DNA of 64,000 nucleotides, taken from positions 287,240 to 351,239 of the forward strand of contig CBFFRP010000069.1 of NCBI GenBank assembly GCA_965644295.1. Direction: 5' to 3'. Both the position numbers and the translations under genes were made by a program. Each line of letters begins with the position of its first letter. Position 1 is the stretch's first letter. Origin of the DNA: Paraphysomonas bandaiensis. Taxonomy: Eukaryota; Chrysophyceae. The notes under the pieces were generated by a model that worked only from the letters and a program-made list of their open reading frames with translations, was not told the DNA's origin and ran no database searches. This document shows positions 1 to 10,977 of the stretch, piece by piece.

Positions 1-66
1 ACGCGATTGTATTACCACCTCCTGATTTATGAGGGTATTCTTCGCCTTCTCATTTACAGTCTCCTT

Positions 67-453
67 TCATAGGCTGACGGTTTTGAAAACCCTTCGCCAG
101 GGGTCGAAGCCGATCTCATCCAAGTCTTCAACATCCTCTCCATCTGGCCTACCCTTGGGGAGAGCGCCTGAGTGAATGCAGTCAGCCATATCCATAAGCA
201 ACTTCCGAGTCATAGTGCTTTGCTGTGTCGGATCTGCGGCCTCAGCACGCCTGAACCACATCTCAAAAGCCTTGCTAATTGTTGACCTGGTGTTCTCCAA
301 CCAGTCATAATCCTTCAGTATTAAGAAGTTATCCTTTAAAAAGTTCTCCTTTAAAAAGTTCTCCCCGCATTTGGCCTTCCTGTGACGTTCAGACTGATTC
401 GTAGCGACCCCCCCGTTCGCCCCACAGAAAGCATCCGCATATTGGTGGCAGCA
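67..453 (-). CDS. Hypothetical open frame, possibly a gene fragment
   Basis: An uninterrupted minus-strand frame runs from an upstream stop near 454 to a TGA at 67 and has no good ATG near its beginning, so it would be an exon or a truncated gene. The composition looks protein-like: a charged N-terminal part with a short duplicated ENFLK motif, then a segment with WFRRAEAADP, and an acidic stretch GEDVEDLDE before a basic end. I do not recognise the family. It could equally be a decayed mobile-element gene, since nothing around it is a recognisable host gene. Codon-level support is only the open length (about 129 codons). Confidence 0.25.
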   Translation of the reverse strand, partial: CCHQYADAFCGANGGVATNQSERHRKAKCGENFLKENFLKDNFLILKDYDWLENTRSTISKAFEMWFRRAEAADPTQQSTMTRKLLMDMADCIHSGALPKGRPDGEDVEDLDEIGFDPWRRVFKTVSL

Positions 454-1309
454 TTACACTGCGAATTCTCATATATCGCTTCTTTGACTATACCCATAAC
501 CAGCATGGTCATGGAGGTCGAACGTCACTGCCATCAATTCCCGTCAAGACGTGATGACAGGAGGGGGGGTGGTCCGGAGAGAGGAAACTGCAACTCGTCG
601 ATGACACTGGCCAACAAAAGTGATTAGACTCGTCTTCCACAAAAGCGTTCATAACCGATATAGATTCCATATCGAGTCATACCCGAAGAAGCCTTAAATC
701 CCTCGTCAGAGTAGAAAATGGAACTCCAAAGTGCTCCAGGATTTCGCTCCACTTCATTTAGCCAATAACGCGGGATTTAGGGCTGCCATACGTTCCTCAA
801 GTTAGTGGACCTTCCAGCTTGATAGAATATTAATGTCAGGGAGGGATTTGGCAGCTGCTCTGATGGTCCGCTCAGGAGCCCGGGAGGAGCCTGAATTAAG
901 GTGATCTGTAGAAGGGAGTGCCCCAAACAACCTATTCACAACCCTTTTTACGGGTACAGATACAGGCATACTTCCAGGCTTAGTCGCTTTCATCACTGAT
1001 GCAATTATATGATTATGGAGGGGGCGGGTCGCTTGCATCGTGCTGCTAATGGTGGGAGGCCACCATGAGGATTCATGTCACTTATCTCTATAAATATGAG
1101 ATGAGAGTGGGATCTGAAGGGGCCAGTGTGTCAAGCATACTCAAGTTAGTCTAAGCATGTGACCGTATATACGAATACAGACGCTGCCAGCACTTCATTC
1201 GAGGAAATAGTGATCGAAGTCCACAAATCTTCCAACTTCGTTTTCAGAAAATGGTTCATAATAGGGTCCAAAAAAATCAAAATGGTTCATAATAGAGCCC
1301 CCCCTTCCT
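454..1309. other. Unassigned region with one weak minus-strand frame
   Basis: No supported gene. A 78-codon minus-strand frame at 802-1038 has a plausible amino-acid mixture but no recognisable motif. The remainder has stops in all frames. It may be part of the same decayed unit as the frame at 67-453. Confidence 0.3.
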
Positions 1310-1640
1310 AGTACGTACCGTATACATACACACATACCCCTATAGATTGTACGTACCGTATATAGAATAGTATACATACGCACATACCCCTATAGATTGT
1401 ACGTACCGTATATAGAATAGTATACATACGCACATACCCCTATAGATTGTACGTACCGTATATAGTATAGTATACATACGCACATACCCCTATAGATTGT
1501 ACGTACCGTATATAGTATAGTATACATACACACATACCCCTATAGTATACATACGCACATACCCCTATAGATTGTACGTACCGTATATAGTATAGTATAC
1601 ATATACACATGCCCCTATAGATAGTACGTACCGTACATAG
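1310..1640. repeat. 50-bp tandem repeat, about 6 copies
   Basis: A 50-bp unit built from CACATACCCC, TATAGATTGT and ACGTACCGTA blocks repeats about six times. The last copies are rearranged, with a partial unit near 1530-1555 and an inverted partial motif at about 1625-1655. It lies about 320 bp upstream of the cyclin-F-like gene and has no coding potential. Confidence 0.85.
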
Positions 1641-1961
1641 GGGTATGTGTGCATCTATATGTCTGTATATCTGGAAACTTCATTGGAACGATACTTCAAT
1701 TCAACCCTACGCACTTCTCTCCACTCTACCATATACGGTATAAAGTTACTCTACATACGTACATATGAAGTACTTCTTTATCCATCTATCTAGACATACA
1801 TACATACATACCTTAACAACATCACTCATACTCCACCATACCACTTGATCTACTATATAAAACAATCAAACATTCATTGATTTCATATTCTGATCATATC
1901 CAGTCATATATCAACCATTCTTTTCATATGATAAGTCTATAGATAACGTTATATAGTTGCA

Positions 1962-4087
1962 ATGGCTCCATCTAAACAATCGAAAGAGAAACATAAGATA
2001 GAGAAGGTTATCCCTTATAATCGACATAATTCATTACGTACAATGATGAATTTATTCCCATTTCGTTTGTTTTCTATACAATGGAATGATAATATATGGA
2101 ATGGTGTGTTAAAGATGAAGGACAGTATGATGCATAGTATGATGCTACGAGCTGTGGGGCATACCATACAGTCACAGGGGGGTACAATACAGTCAGAGGA
2201 TGGTATGTTACAGTCGCAGGGGGGTACAATACAGTCTCAGGGGGATGCAATACAGTCAGAGGATGGTATGTTACAGTCACAGGATGGTATGTTACAGTCT
2301 CAGGGGGGTACAATACAGTCAGAGGAGGGTATGTTACAGTCTCAGGGGGTTGTGTCACAGTCACAGGCCCATACAACGCAGTCACAGGGGGGTATATCAG
2401 ATCAACATATCACACAAACAATTAATACCAGAGAGAAATATTTAACACCATTTCATTTTATACCAATTGATGTGTTCAATGATTATCTCACAAGATATTT
2501 GACTCTACAAGATATTGTAGCGCTTCGATCAACATGTAGAAGTGCACAAGATCTCGTTGAAATGAGTTCAAGATCTTATGCTGATTTGCTTCTTATTCAG
2601 CACCGAAAAGTTGCTCCAATCTGTGTGGGGACGTTTGAGAACCGCACTATATATTCTCTTCCTCCACCTACTACTTCGAGCAGTTTGCCAGTCGTCTGTA
2701 CTTTAGTGCATTTTGGAAGTCTTTTATCACAGCAACGCATGTGTGTCGATGCCAATTATATGGCAACAGTGCAATGCTCTGAAAACTTGGGAGCACTCCA
2801 GTTTCTGGATGAGAATATGCGGGCAAGTGTAGTGGATTGGATGGTCGAGGTGTCAGTTGAATTTTCATTGGCTCCCGCCGTCCTTCATTGTGCTGTACAA
2901 CTCCTCGATTTTATATTGGCCTGTGTTCCCGTTCCCCGTTCCAAATTTCAGCTTCTAGGGTGTACGTGTCTCCTTATAAGGTCTAGGCCTGTTGGTGATG
3001 GACGAGGAATGGGTGCTAGTCTACCAGGGTCCTTTTCGATGTCGGAGTCAGACGTAGTATATATGTGCGACTCACAGTATTCTGTCGAAGAAGTGACAGA
3101 TATCGTGACTTTTATCGACCTTCACAAGGGTAAGGCTAAGCCAAATGCTGCACCATATTTCGACGAAAGGGACAGAAAACTCATCCTGCTAGCAGTCCAG
3201 GAGAACAAATCCATTCCTTTCGTACCACCTTTCACCTTCAAGCGTAACGTCAGTGCTCTAAACACTGCATTGGCCCCGACTACGTTGTCATTCTTGGCCG
3301 TTTTGTGCTCCCTTCTCCGATTACCACTAGTTATGCACCCTCATTTGGAAATCGATGTATCACGCTATCCAACTCATGAAGAACACAATCCCCGTGAGTC
3401 TCCGACATCTGCAGAGCATGTACTCCTTGCTCTATTTCTCGCTGACTTGTCTCTGATAGACTACGCGATGCTGCAATTTTCCCCTTTTACAATTGCATGT
3501 TCAGTGGTGTGCCTTACTCGACTAACTTTGCACTATTATTCCACGGGACAGATGCTTTTGACTCCGTACGGGGTGGCAGACGGGCGATCACGAGAGGTGA
3601 AACAACTCATACGTACAACTTGCAGACGACTGTATATTGATTGCGACGACAGCTACATAGACAATCCATTTGGATGCGTATGGCTTGAGAAGTTTATATT
3701 GAGCAATGCGCCGGAGAAGCGGGCAGTACGACAATGCATTAAGCGCTTGTGGATGCTTCACACAGGTGTGGGCTCGTGATTGTATTTACTTTTATCCACT
3801 AACTGATCTGCTACACAGACTACTTTGGACATATTTACCATCGTGTTACACATGGCGACTACACTCCTATGGTACTGCATTATCACTCTCATATGTTCGC
3901 TGGTATCAGAGAAAAGTTTGCAGCCCGTGGTAGCAATAGAGATAGGGTATGGCAGAAGCTGAGAACCCTACAATGGAACGATCTCCAGAGCTTGTTAGAC
4001 AGGTCAGTAGTATACAGTTTTTCGCCTTTCCCCTGTTTTACCTTTATATGCAGAATATTTGGCATAGACATGGCAGGTGTGTCTTAG
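1962..4087 (+). CDS. Cyclin-F-like protein (F-box plus cyclin box), three exons
   Basis: Predicted exons are 1962-3765, 3819-4002 and 4054-4087, giving about 673 residues. The two introns are 53 and 51 nt with GT-AG ends and preserve the frame. The N-terminus is basic, followed by a heptad-like low-complexity repeat (about residues 70-146). An F-box-like segment with FIPIDVFNDYLTRYLTLQDI follows at about 165-200. Next is a cyclin box at about 262-350 with MRASVVDWMVEV and the conserved SKFQLLGCTCLLI. A cyclin C-terminal fold follows, with FLADLSLIDYAMLQFSP. An F-box upstream of a cyclin box is the cyclin F arrangement, where the protein is the substrate receptor of an SCF ubiquitin ligase. 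That role is inferred from architecture. The loop after the first cyclin helices is longer than usual. The ATG at 1962 opens the frame. The copia LTR starts 163 bp downstream. Confidence 0.75.
2168..2400 (+). repeat. 21-bp in-frame coding repeat in the cyclin-F-like gene
   Basis: About eleven 21-bp units encode a seven-residue pattern like GGTIQSQ / DGMLQSE. The period is a multiple of three, so copy number can change without breaking the frame. The segment lies between the N-terminus and the F-box. Confidence 0.85.
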
Positions 4088-4250
4088 TTCTGCTGTGAAG
4101 AGCCCTAATTAGTGATAGTTGTTTATATTTTAAGTGATTTCTCATAAGTTTTTTTTCTCAAACGCTACTGTATTTAACTAATCATATATTTGCTCTATTG
4201 TTTGCACTGACTGCTTTTTAGACTTTTTCTGTTTTCTGGCCATTTTATTT

Positions 4251-4544
4251 TATTAGAATATGGATCTTATTCTAGTATATTCAGTATGTCACTTGAAGAC
4301 AATGTACGAGAATACAGTGAAATATAGTGATGTACAAATGCTGTGATGATATTGAGAAACTGAAATAGTTTGATCTTTCAAGATATGTTCAGTAACGAGA
4401 GGTTCGCATATGTAGGATATTATGCAGGGATTATAATGAGTTAGTGTTGGTTATCACAACTTCGTGTAAACGATATTAATAAATCTATCTAGTCTTACGA
4501 CAAATTCTCTCTGTGATCTAGTGTAAAATGAGCGTTTCTCAATA
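4251..4544 (+). repeat. 5' LTR of the copia element
   Basis: It begins TATTAGAATATG and ends TCTCAATA, so the termini are TA...TA rather than TG...CA. The boundary is fixed by the TATTT duplication outside and by the primer-binding site inside. The gag ATG (4528) lies 17 bp inside the LTR's 3' end, as in yeast Ty1. Confidence 0.92.
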
Positions 4545-6708
4545 TGGTAGCGAGCGAGGAGGAGAGAAGGAGGATAGAGGAGTAGTGCCACAGTTTAATG
4601 AGAGCAATGTTGAACAATGGATTGAAGACTTCGAAACGTTCCTCATGAGGAAAGAGCAAAGTGAAGTAGCGGTGGAGCCACCACCGAAGGAAAGCGACTT
4701 TGGGGAACAGCCACTCACGTTAATGGAGGAGAAGTCTTACAGACAGGCTGTGAAGAAGTACTGGAAGGCGAATGCCATAGCGTATTCGTACTGCAGAGAG
4801 GCAGTGCAAACATCTTCGAAGGCGCTTCAGAAATTCCATCTTCTACATAAAGGGTTCAAGGCTGATGGAAAAGGAAGCAACAGGTTTAAGGCGCATATTA
4901 TGATTGATGAGTTGAAGAAGTGCTTTGCTGGAGGGAAGCAAAACAAGATCAGTGAGCTGTTGACTCAGTATGGATCTTTCCGTATGCGTCCGGAGGAGAC
5001 TGCGAAGGACTATATAATACGGTTTGAAATACTGCTGAAAGAGCTACAGGAGCAGCAGCAGGACATATCGGAGCTCTCAAAAATAACACGGTTACGAGAA
5101 GGTCTGTTGAATGAAGAATATGCTCCTCTGAATGTTGCTTTGTACTTGATGCCTGATGATGTTGATTATGCAACATTATCAAGGAAGATAGAAAGGTATG
5201 ATGATACCATTCCTGGAAGGATTGCGTTAGAGCGGAAACGCAAGAAGGTGGAGGAGCTGAATTTCATTGAAAAGAGCAAACGGTCTCGAACAGAACGGGA
5301 TAAGCGTAAGAAGGGCAACTGTAGATATTGCAGGAAAGAAGGAATTCCTCATAGCCATTCAACTGAACAGTGCAGGAGGAAGCAGAGGAAGAAGGATGGA
5401 GAGATATCAGGGCAGCGTCCTGGAAGTGCTGCGTATACGGGATGCAGAAATTGCAAGTCTCTGGAACATCTTGCTGCTGATTGTCCAACGACGAAGAAAA
5501 AGCATTCTAGAAGAGGAGAGAAAGGGAAGAATCATGGTAGGAAGCCGGACAAAAGGCTGCTGACAGTAGAGAATATACGGCGTGGAGAACCAGCAGAATT
5601 CTCTGATGAAGATGAAGCAAATATGATCGAGGATGTTATGAAATTGTCATGCAATATACATGAAACGAATATATGTAGTGTAAATGATGACATGCATTAT
5701 ACATATATTGACACCTGCTGTTCATCATCAATGTTCTTGATGAATGATGTGACCATGCTTGACACTCATATGAATACATCAAAGGTGATAAACGGCTCTA
5801 AGAAGGGATCAGAGATTCATATCACAAGTGTGGGATCCCGTGGAGCATGGAGAGACATAGAAATTTCAGATCAGATCAATCGATGCCTGTGCTCCGGACG
5901 TAAGCTGAACGAAATGGGCTATCGATTCACGGTGTGGTATGGAATCCAAATTTATGACTGTAATACTGGTGAACTGGTACTGGAGGGACCCATGAAGAAT
6001 GGAATGACTGCAGTTCCAACTCAGCAGCTGTTGGAGCTTCCAGATGTGTCTACACCGAGTAATTGTGAAGTAAATCTTAGCGATAGGACTGGTGAGGACG
6101 AGCTGGAGTTGCTGCATCGGAGAGCGGGTCACTTCAACAAACATGCTTTAGTGGAGGCACATAAGAGGATGCTCATCATGGGTACAGGGTTGAAACGAAA
6201 ACACCTCACAGCCAAGGTACACAAAAATCAGTGTTTGTGTGATGTGTGTGCCAGGTCTAAGATAACCCGAGTCAGCTTCCGAACGAAGGACGAGAATTCC
6301 GTTAGACCGAATTTTTCAGCAGATATCGCTGTGTACTTAAATTGTCCTGCTAGAGGAGGTGAGAGGTATGTGTTAAAGATAACGCATCATGCCAGCAAAA
6401 TGTTCTGGGCGACGGGTTTAGTCCACAGAACTGGGGAAGCAGTCTTAGAAGTCTTCAAAGAGCTATTTAGAGGAGATGTTAAAAGGTACAAGCTCAAGAT
6501 GGAGCACTATCATGCAGATGGTGCAGGAGAGTTAATCAGTGAAGAGCTGCGTCAGTATCTTAGGACACAGGAGTGCTATCAACATACGTGGAGCTCAACA
6601 GACTCTCCAGAAATGAATGCCATAGAGGAGAGGAAGTTCAGAACTGCTGGAGAGATGACTCTTGCAATGCTAATCTTATATGTCTCCTATAGAGTTTCTA
6701 ACGGGTGA
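4528..6708 (+). pseudogene. copia Gag-protease-integrase polyprotein, truncated
   Basis: A 726-codon frame opens at an ATG inside the LTR. Residues 1-240 are a Gag domain (YRQAVKKYWKANAIAYSYC; a later RPEETAKDYIIRFE). Two zinc knuckles follow; the second, CRNCKSLEHLAADC, is a perfect CX2CX4HX4C. A protease-like site reads YIDTCCSSS, with cysteine where the usual D-[ST]-G has glycine. The integrase has an HHCC domain (HRRAGHFNKHA ... CLCDVCA) and DDE-like residues in SADIAVYL, YHADGAGEL and AIEERK. The frame then loses the segment between the catalytic Glu and the downstream SPIEFLTGEPP motif: about 40 residues are missing and the frame changes near 6675-6690. The polyprotein is therefore interrupted here. 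Confidence 0.88.
4545..4555 (+). other. Primer-binding site, probable initiator tRNA-Met
   Basis: TGGTAGCGAGC starts immediately after the LTR. Its complement ends GCTACCA, the 3' end expected of a tRNA with an A1:U72 pair, which is characteristic of eukaryotic initiator tRNA-Met. Ty1 of yeast uses the same start, TGGTAGCG. The site lies inside the gag reading frame. Confidence 0.75.
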
Positions 6709-7658
6709 GCCTCCAAATTTGAGATATCTTAGGGTATGGGGGTGTCGAACTTATGTTCTTTCACCGAAGGCGGATCGACGAAAGGATTGGGAGGATAAGG
6801 CTCTAGTTGGATATTTAATGGGTTACTCTGATGAGAAGGTAGGATACCATGTATATCTTCCTGAATCAAACAAGGTGGTGACTACAGTCCATATATTGAC
6901 TGATGAGTCAACGCCATCACGATCGGAGAAGTATTTCGCAGAGATTGATGCTCTTCGAGTGCGGGAGGCCGCTAGACCCAAGCTTGCATCCGACTATGTC
7001 AGCTTAGAAGGAACGTAACATATTGATGATGAGGACGGACTTCTGTATAAGACAACAAGAGTTGTAGAACGTAAAAGGGTGTGATTGTAGCATACCATTC
7101 ACTTGTTACTGCAGGTCGTGAGCATATAGAGCACCGGGTGCCTATACACGTCGAAGACGTGGTGCGTATGACTGCAGAAACCCCCGGGAATACCGGGTAC
7201 ATAGGAAAGGGGGACGCCCTGAGTACTACGCCAGCCAGGGAGCTGGACCAGGGAAGACCTGGAGGGTTCCAGGAGAGTCCTGACCCAACCTGTCAACAGA
7301 CAGTCGTGAGGTTGCAGACCTTGACAGACCGTGGGTCTGGGGATGCGAGCGGGGCTCCTCCCACACCGCAAGATTTGCGGGCTCAGGATGAGCAAGGTAT
7401 GGGTTCGTATATATCTACTAGACGACCTATTGAACTAGATGGTGATGGTCGTGTACGGCGGAAACGGCTACAGCGTAGGTTGGCGAACGCATCGGTGTTA
7501 GGAGAAATAAATATGGTTGAGGTGCCAGATGCATGCACTGTTAACTTTAAACATGCAGAGTTTCAACATGATGACTTTAAGATACCAGACTCCTATGCTG
7601 AAGCGGAGAGATCTCCACAGTACATGAAGTGGCGAGAAGCTCGGAAGGTGGAGAAGAC
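6680..7658 (+). pseudogene. copia integrase C-terminus and linker, decayed
   Basis: The pol reading resumes in another frame at about 6680 with SPIEFLTGEPPNLRYL and RVWGCRTYV, the conserved post-core region of copia integrases. It hits in-frame stops at 7016 and near 7080. A third frame (7081-7658) carries the acidic, poorly conserved linker up to KWREARKVEK, the beginning of the reverse transcriptase region. The gypsy LTR interrupts it at 7659. Confidence 0.8.
7441..7658 (+). repeat. Left copy of a 218-bp duplication flanking the gypsy element
   Basis: This copia pol segment recurs at 16154-16374 with a 3-bp TAT insertion in the right copy. It abuts the 5' LTR exactly at 7658/7659. The geometry is that of a target-site duplication, but about 218 bp long rather than 4-6 bp. 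Confidence 0.93.
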
Positions 7659-8663
7659 TGTGACCACGTGGCATTTCCCATGCCCTATCTACGTGGCTAT
7701 AGTATCACGCTATTGAGTCACATGCATGGTTACATTGACTTTTAGGACCCTATGTTGGTTTAAGACCCTATATCAGGATCCTATACATGGCTTTAGGACC
7801 TTCATTGTGTTCAGGATACATATTATGCAACACCATTTGGACATTGGTAATGTACCACAGTGTACCTACATATTGAGCCAACGTTCGGGTATGATGTCCA
7901 ATTTTATCTGCTGATGATGATGTACGACTATGATCTGCTGCTGGTGACTTCGGTCGATGTGAAACCTGCTGCAAATTTATATCAAAGTTATGTGGGCCCG
8001 TATTCCTGTGTAGCAGTTGCAGTATATACTTCCATATACATACATACATGTATTACCCGTACTACCCTATAGGGGGGCAAATACATGTGACCATCACAGG
8101 AGAGAAGTCGCTATTATACACTTGAGGTGCACGAGTGTTCATGCAAGGCTTATTGGGGTTCGATTGCAAATGTGGTGTGCGTACTATACGTACTATATGT
8201 ACCGTATTTATGTATTTCCTGGATTATGGGGTTTTCAGTCTCTGGTAGGGTATAGATACGTAGTATACGGTGTACTCTCGGCATATGGTGGTGAGCCATT
8301 CCCTATCAGGTTGCTGTGTATTTTCAGTTTTGATTGAAGAGTTGCGCAACCTGTGGTGGTGTGATGACACCACGTGTGTTGCACTATGTTAGGAGTGTGT
8401 GTGTGTGCATATATGCTCCTGTGGTGTTTATCACTTGTTTTAAGTTAGACCAAAGCTTGGTGCTAGTGATCTTGGGTGCCAGCGGTATACCATTGCGCGG
8501 TGACTCTTCGCGGGAGTCACTAACTGAGTTTAGGTCTAAACTTGGAAAAAAGTGTTTTAATAATAATACCGTTATTACTGTGCTTGTTGGTTCAGTGTAG
8601 GTGTTGTTGTAGTTTTATTGTTTACGAGCCAACACCCTGGTTATCAAACCGGGTGTTGTTATA
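7659..8663 (+). repeat. 5' LTR of the gypsy element
   Basis: It begins TGTGACCACG and ends near TTGTTATA. It contains a 7-bp hairpin (8500-8520, GTGACTC / GAGTCAC) and a strong hairpin at 8630-8657 (CAACACCC / GGGTGTTG with inner GGTT/AACC) only a few bases from the 3' end. Open frames inside the LTR show no protein features. Confidence 0.9.
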
Positions 8664-9165
8664 GTAAATATTTACTTTACTGCTCGTACAGAAATTTCTG
8701 TCTTTGCGCTGTTGTTTCACACTCTTATAAGAAACTAACTGCGACACGCTTCTTTGGGCTTGATTCTTTGGGTTTGTTGTCTGTTGCCTTCGGTTGCCTG
8801 TGGTTGTTGGTTGTCTGTTGTTCTCTGGGTGTGAGTTGTCAGTAGTTGTTCTCTAGGCTCTTTGTTCAGTGGTGATTGTTTGATACACAGTGTGGTGACT
8901 GGGGAAATTCGGTTCTTTTCGAAGTCAATCGACCGTGGATACCGCCTGTGTGTTAACTGTTGTCACTTGTACAAATCCGACGGGTTCAACGGGTTTGAGT
9001 GTTGAGTTTTTGGATTCTTACGCAGGGTTGTCTTTGGGATTTGTCTTGGTGTGTTGTTGAGATCTGGGTCAGTGGTTCTAGGAGTTGCCAGGGTTGCTTG
9101 TCTCAGTGTGTTAGGGAAAGGTTTGGTGGATATAGTCTTTAAGGCGGAAGTTCTTCTCAGTAACC
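8664..9165 (+). other. gypsy 5' leader
   Basis: About 500 bases of T/G-rich untranslated sequence lie between the LTR and the gag ATG. I do not see a clear TGG-type primer-binding site immediately after the LTR, so the primer is unknown. Confidence 0.5.
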
Positions 9166-10977
9166 ATGTCAACTCCGACTGGTAAAACGAGGAGAGGCGG
9201 CAAGAAAACTCCTGGGAAAGATCAGGAAGCCGCTGGTGGTAGTGGTGAAACCAAACAAGACGCTGCTGGAGGTGTGCAGGATGTTGTTCAGGAGTCTTCT
9301 GCTCCAAACATCAATCCAAACCAGGAGATTTTGGATACAGTTCGTGCCATGTCTCAGTCTTTTACAGAGGTGGCTACTGCAGTGTCTAACCTCAGCAGCA
9401 GGATGCAAATATTGGAGAATAGAGTACAAAATGTTGAGGATGGTGAGAGCAGTCAGTCTCAGGCTTCTGTGGGCTCACATCAGCGGCAAAAGGTTACCAA
9501 GCGCACGTCGAAACACAAACGTCAGCCGAGGTATTCCACTCTGGAAAACATGGCTAAGTTTCGCATTATTCCTCAGGAGGAAGATAGCAACAAGGAGGAC
9601 GATGGTTCGAATCCCGATGTTGATGGTGATGGTGTTAATGATGTGCCTACCCTCATGGATAACATCTTTAAGGGCAAGAAAGCGGGCAAGTTATTCAGGG
9701 ATTTGAAGAAAAGTTCTGAGGTGGCTAGTGCCAAAACAGTTACCATAACTAGAGAGGAAAGGAGGTGTCATGTTCGCATCAATGACTTTAAGTTGGGTAA
9801 AGTGGCGAAGGCGATCAAAGACATCTTAGAGTTTCAAGAGCAAGAAGAAACTGAGGTGCGAATTCAAAAGGTACTTTCAACCAGTTTGAAGGCACATCTG
9901 CGGAATGTGTACAGCATCACACATGCGCAGCTGGCACAAATGGATGTTTCGGATTTGCTTCTCATTGTGGCTCAGGAGACCAAGGTGTTCAATTGCGTGG
10001 CATTTTATAATGAACTCAGAGATTCCTTGAAACATATCCAGATCATGGACTGGAAGTATGTAAATGCTGTGACTTTTGAGGCATTCTATCATCAGCAATT
10101 GAACTTGATGCAGTCGTTCCAAACAATGTTGTCTATCATGTTGGTCTCAAACAAAACATGGTGTCCTCGTATCGATGACAAAGAGTACGGATTGATAAGA
10201 CTCTTTAAGACTTTGAATGACGGGACCTATGTTAAGTATGTGTTGGGGTGCATGTCGACTAATAAATTTGACTCTATGAGCGAATTTTTCAAAGAGTATT
10301 CGGCTGTACTCTTGGATCATTATCAAGTAACCATCGCGTACCGACAGTTACCTATGGAGTCGACTACGATGTTTCAACAGAAGCACGAGGACTATCTTAA
10401 GAGGAGAAAGGAACTATTCTCTCAACAGTCCAACAAACCTTCGTTGAACAGTCGTGTTGATTCTAAACCAAGGGTTTCGCAAGTGTCACATCTAGATACT
10501 TACGATGAGTCTGGAGGAAACTATAACGATGAGTGGGATGATAATGATGGGTATGTACCCAATGATGATGATTTGTGGGATGCTCCGAGTGAGACTTGGC
10601 GGTCCAGCAATCTGGAGGTACATGACGATAAACAAGTCGCTATGATGACAGATGTGAAACCAATGTCGGGTAAGGACGCAGCAGTTGATGAGGAGCGTCG
10701 TGTTAACTCTGATAGGTCTCTGTCAGCCATGCATTCCAGACCAACTGGTGCTCAGAATAATAAGACCGATAAGTATGGGTGTCTTAGGAAAATCATGTAT
10801 GGCAAATGCGACAAAACAGACTGTCCTTATAATCATAATGCGAAATGTCTGTTGGATTCTGCGTCCGAAATGCGGGACAAGATCGATGCGTATCTTAAGT
10901 CTGCGGGAAGTTCGGAGCAGAGGGACAAACAACCAACCATCTTGAGGAGGGATCACTTCGGTGATTCCCGCCCTTGA
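9166..10977 (+). CDS. gag: gypsy Gag with a C-terminal CCCH zinc finger
   Basis: The frame has 603 codons from the ATG at 9166 to a TGA at 10975. The N-terminus is Lys/Gly-rich and probably unstructured, followed by a short coiled-coil-like stretch (about residues 60-85) and a helical capsid-like region (about 170-400). The C-terminal third is acidic. Near residues 545-562 is a Cys-X8-Cys-X4-Cys-X3-His array (CLRKIMYGKC then DKTDCPYNH), a CCCH-type finger rather than the usual retroviral CCHC knuckle, presumably for RNA binding. The pol frame follows in the same frame directly after the TGA. Confidence 0.88.
   Translation: MSTPTGKTRRGGKKTPGKDQEAAGGSGETKQDAAGGVQDVVQESSAPNINPNQEILDTVRAMSQSFTEVATAVSNLSSRMQILENRVQNVEDGESSQSQASVGSHQRQKVTKRTSKHKRQPRYSTLENMAKFRIIPQEEDSNKEDDGSNPDVDGDGVNDVPTLMDNIFKGKKAGKLFRDLKKSSEVASAKTVTITREERRCHVRINDFKLGKVAKAIKDILEFQEQEETEVRIQKVLSTSLKAHLRNVYSITHAQLAQMDVSDLLLIVAQETKVFNCVAFYNELRDSLKHIQIMDWKYVNAVTFEAFYHQQLNLMQSFQTMLSIMLVSNKTWCPRIDDKEYGLIRLFKTLNDGTYVKYVLGCMSTNKFDSMSEFFKEYSAVLLDHYQVTIAYRQLPMESTTMFQQKHEDYLKRRKELFSQQSNKPSLNSRVDSKPRVSQVSHLDTYDESGGNYNDEWDDNDGYVPNDDDLWDAPSETWRSSNLEVHDDKQVAMMTDVKPMSGKDAAVDEERRVNSDRSLSAMHSRPTGAQNNKTDKYGCLRKIMYGKCDKTDCPYNHNAKCLLDSASEMRDKIDAYLKSAGSSEQRDKQPTILRRDHFGDSRP
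10949..10977 (+). promoter_or_regulatory. Candidate gag-pol recoding signal: UUCG hairpin plus UGA
   Basis: GGGATCAC and GTGATTCCC form an eight-pair stem with one bulged base and a C(UUCG)G tetraloop (10949-10969). The gag stop UGA is at 10975-10977, and the pol frame is open without further stops from 10978. Stop-codon suppression would give a Gag-Pol fusion. The hairpin lies upstream of the stop, whereas known readthrough stimulators usually lie downstream, so its role is conjectural. Confidence 0.5.

Noticed and set aside
2074-2445. Overlapping frames on the minus strand and in another plus frame within the cyclin-F-like gene
   Set aside because: They arise because the 21-bp coding repeat stays open in other frames; the F-box/cyclin frame is the one with conserved domains.
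7726-8600. Several short frames duplicated at 15214-16090
   Set aside because: They lie in the two gypsy LTRs, recur only because the LTR is repeated, and show no protein-like motifs.
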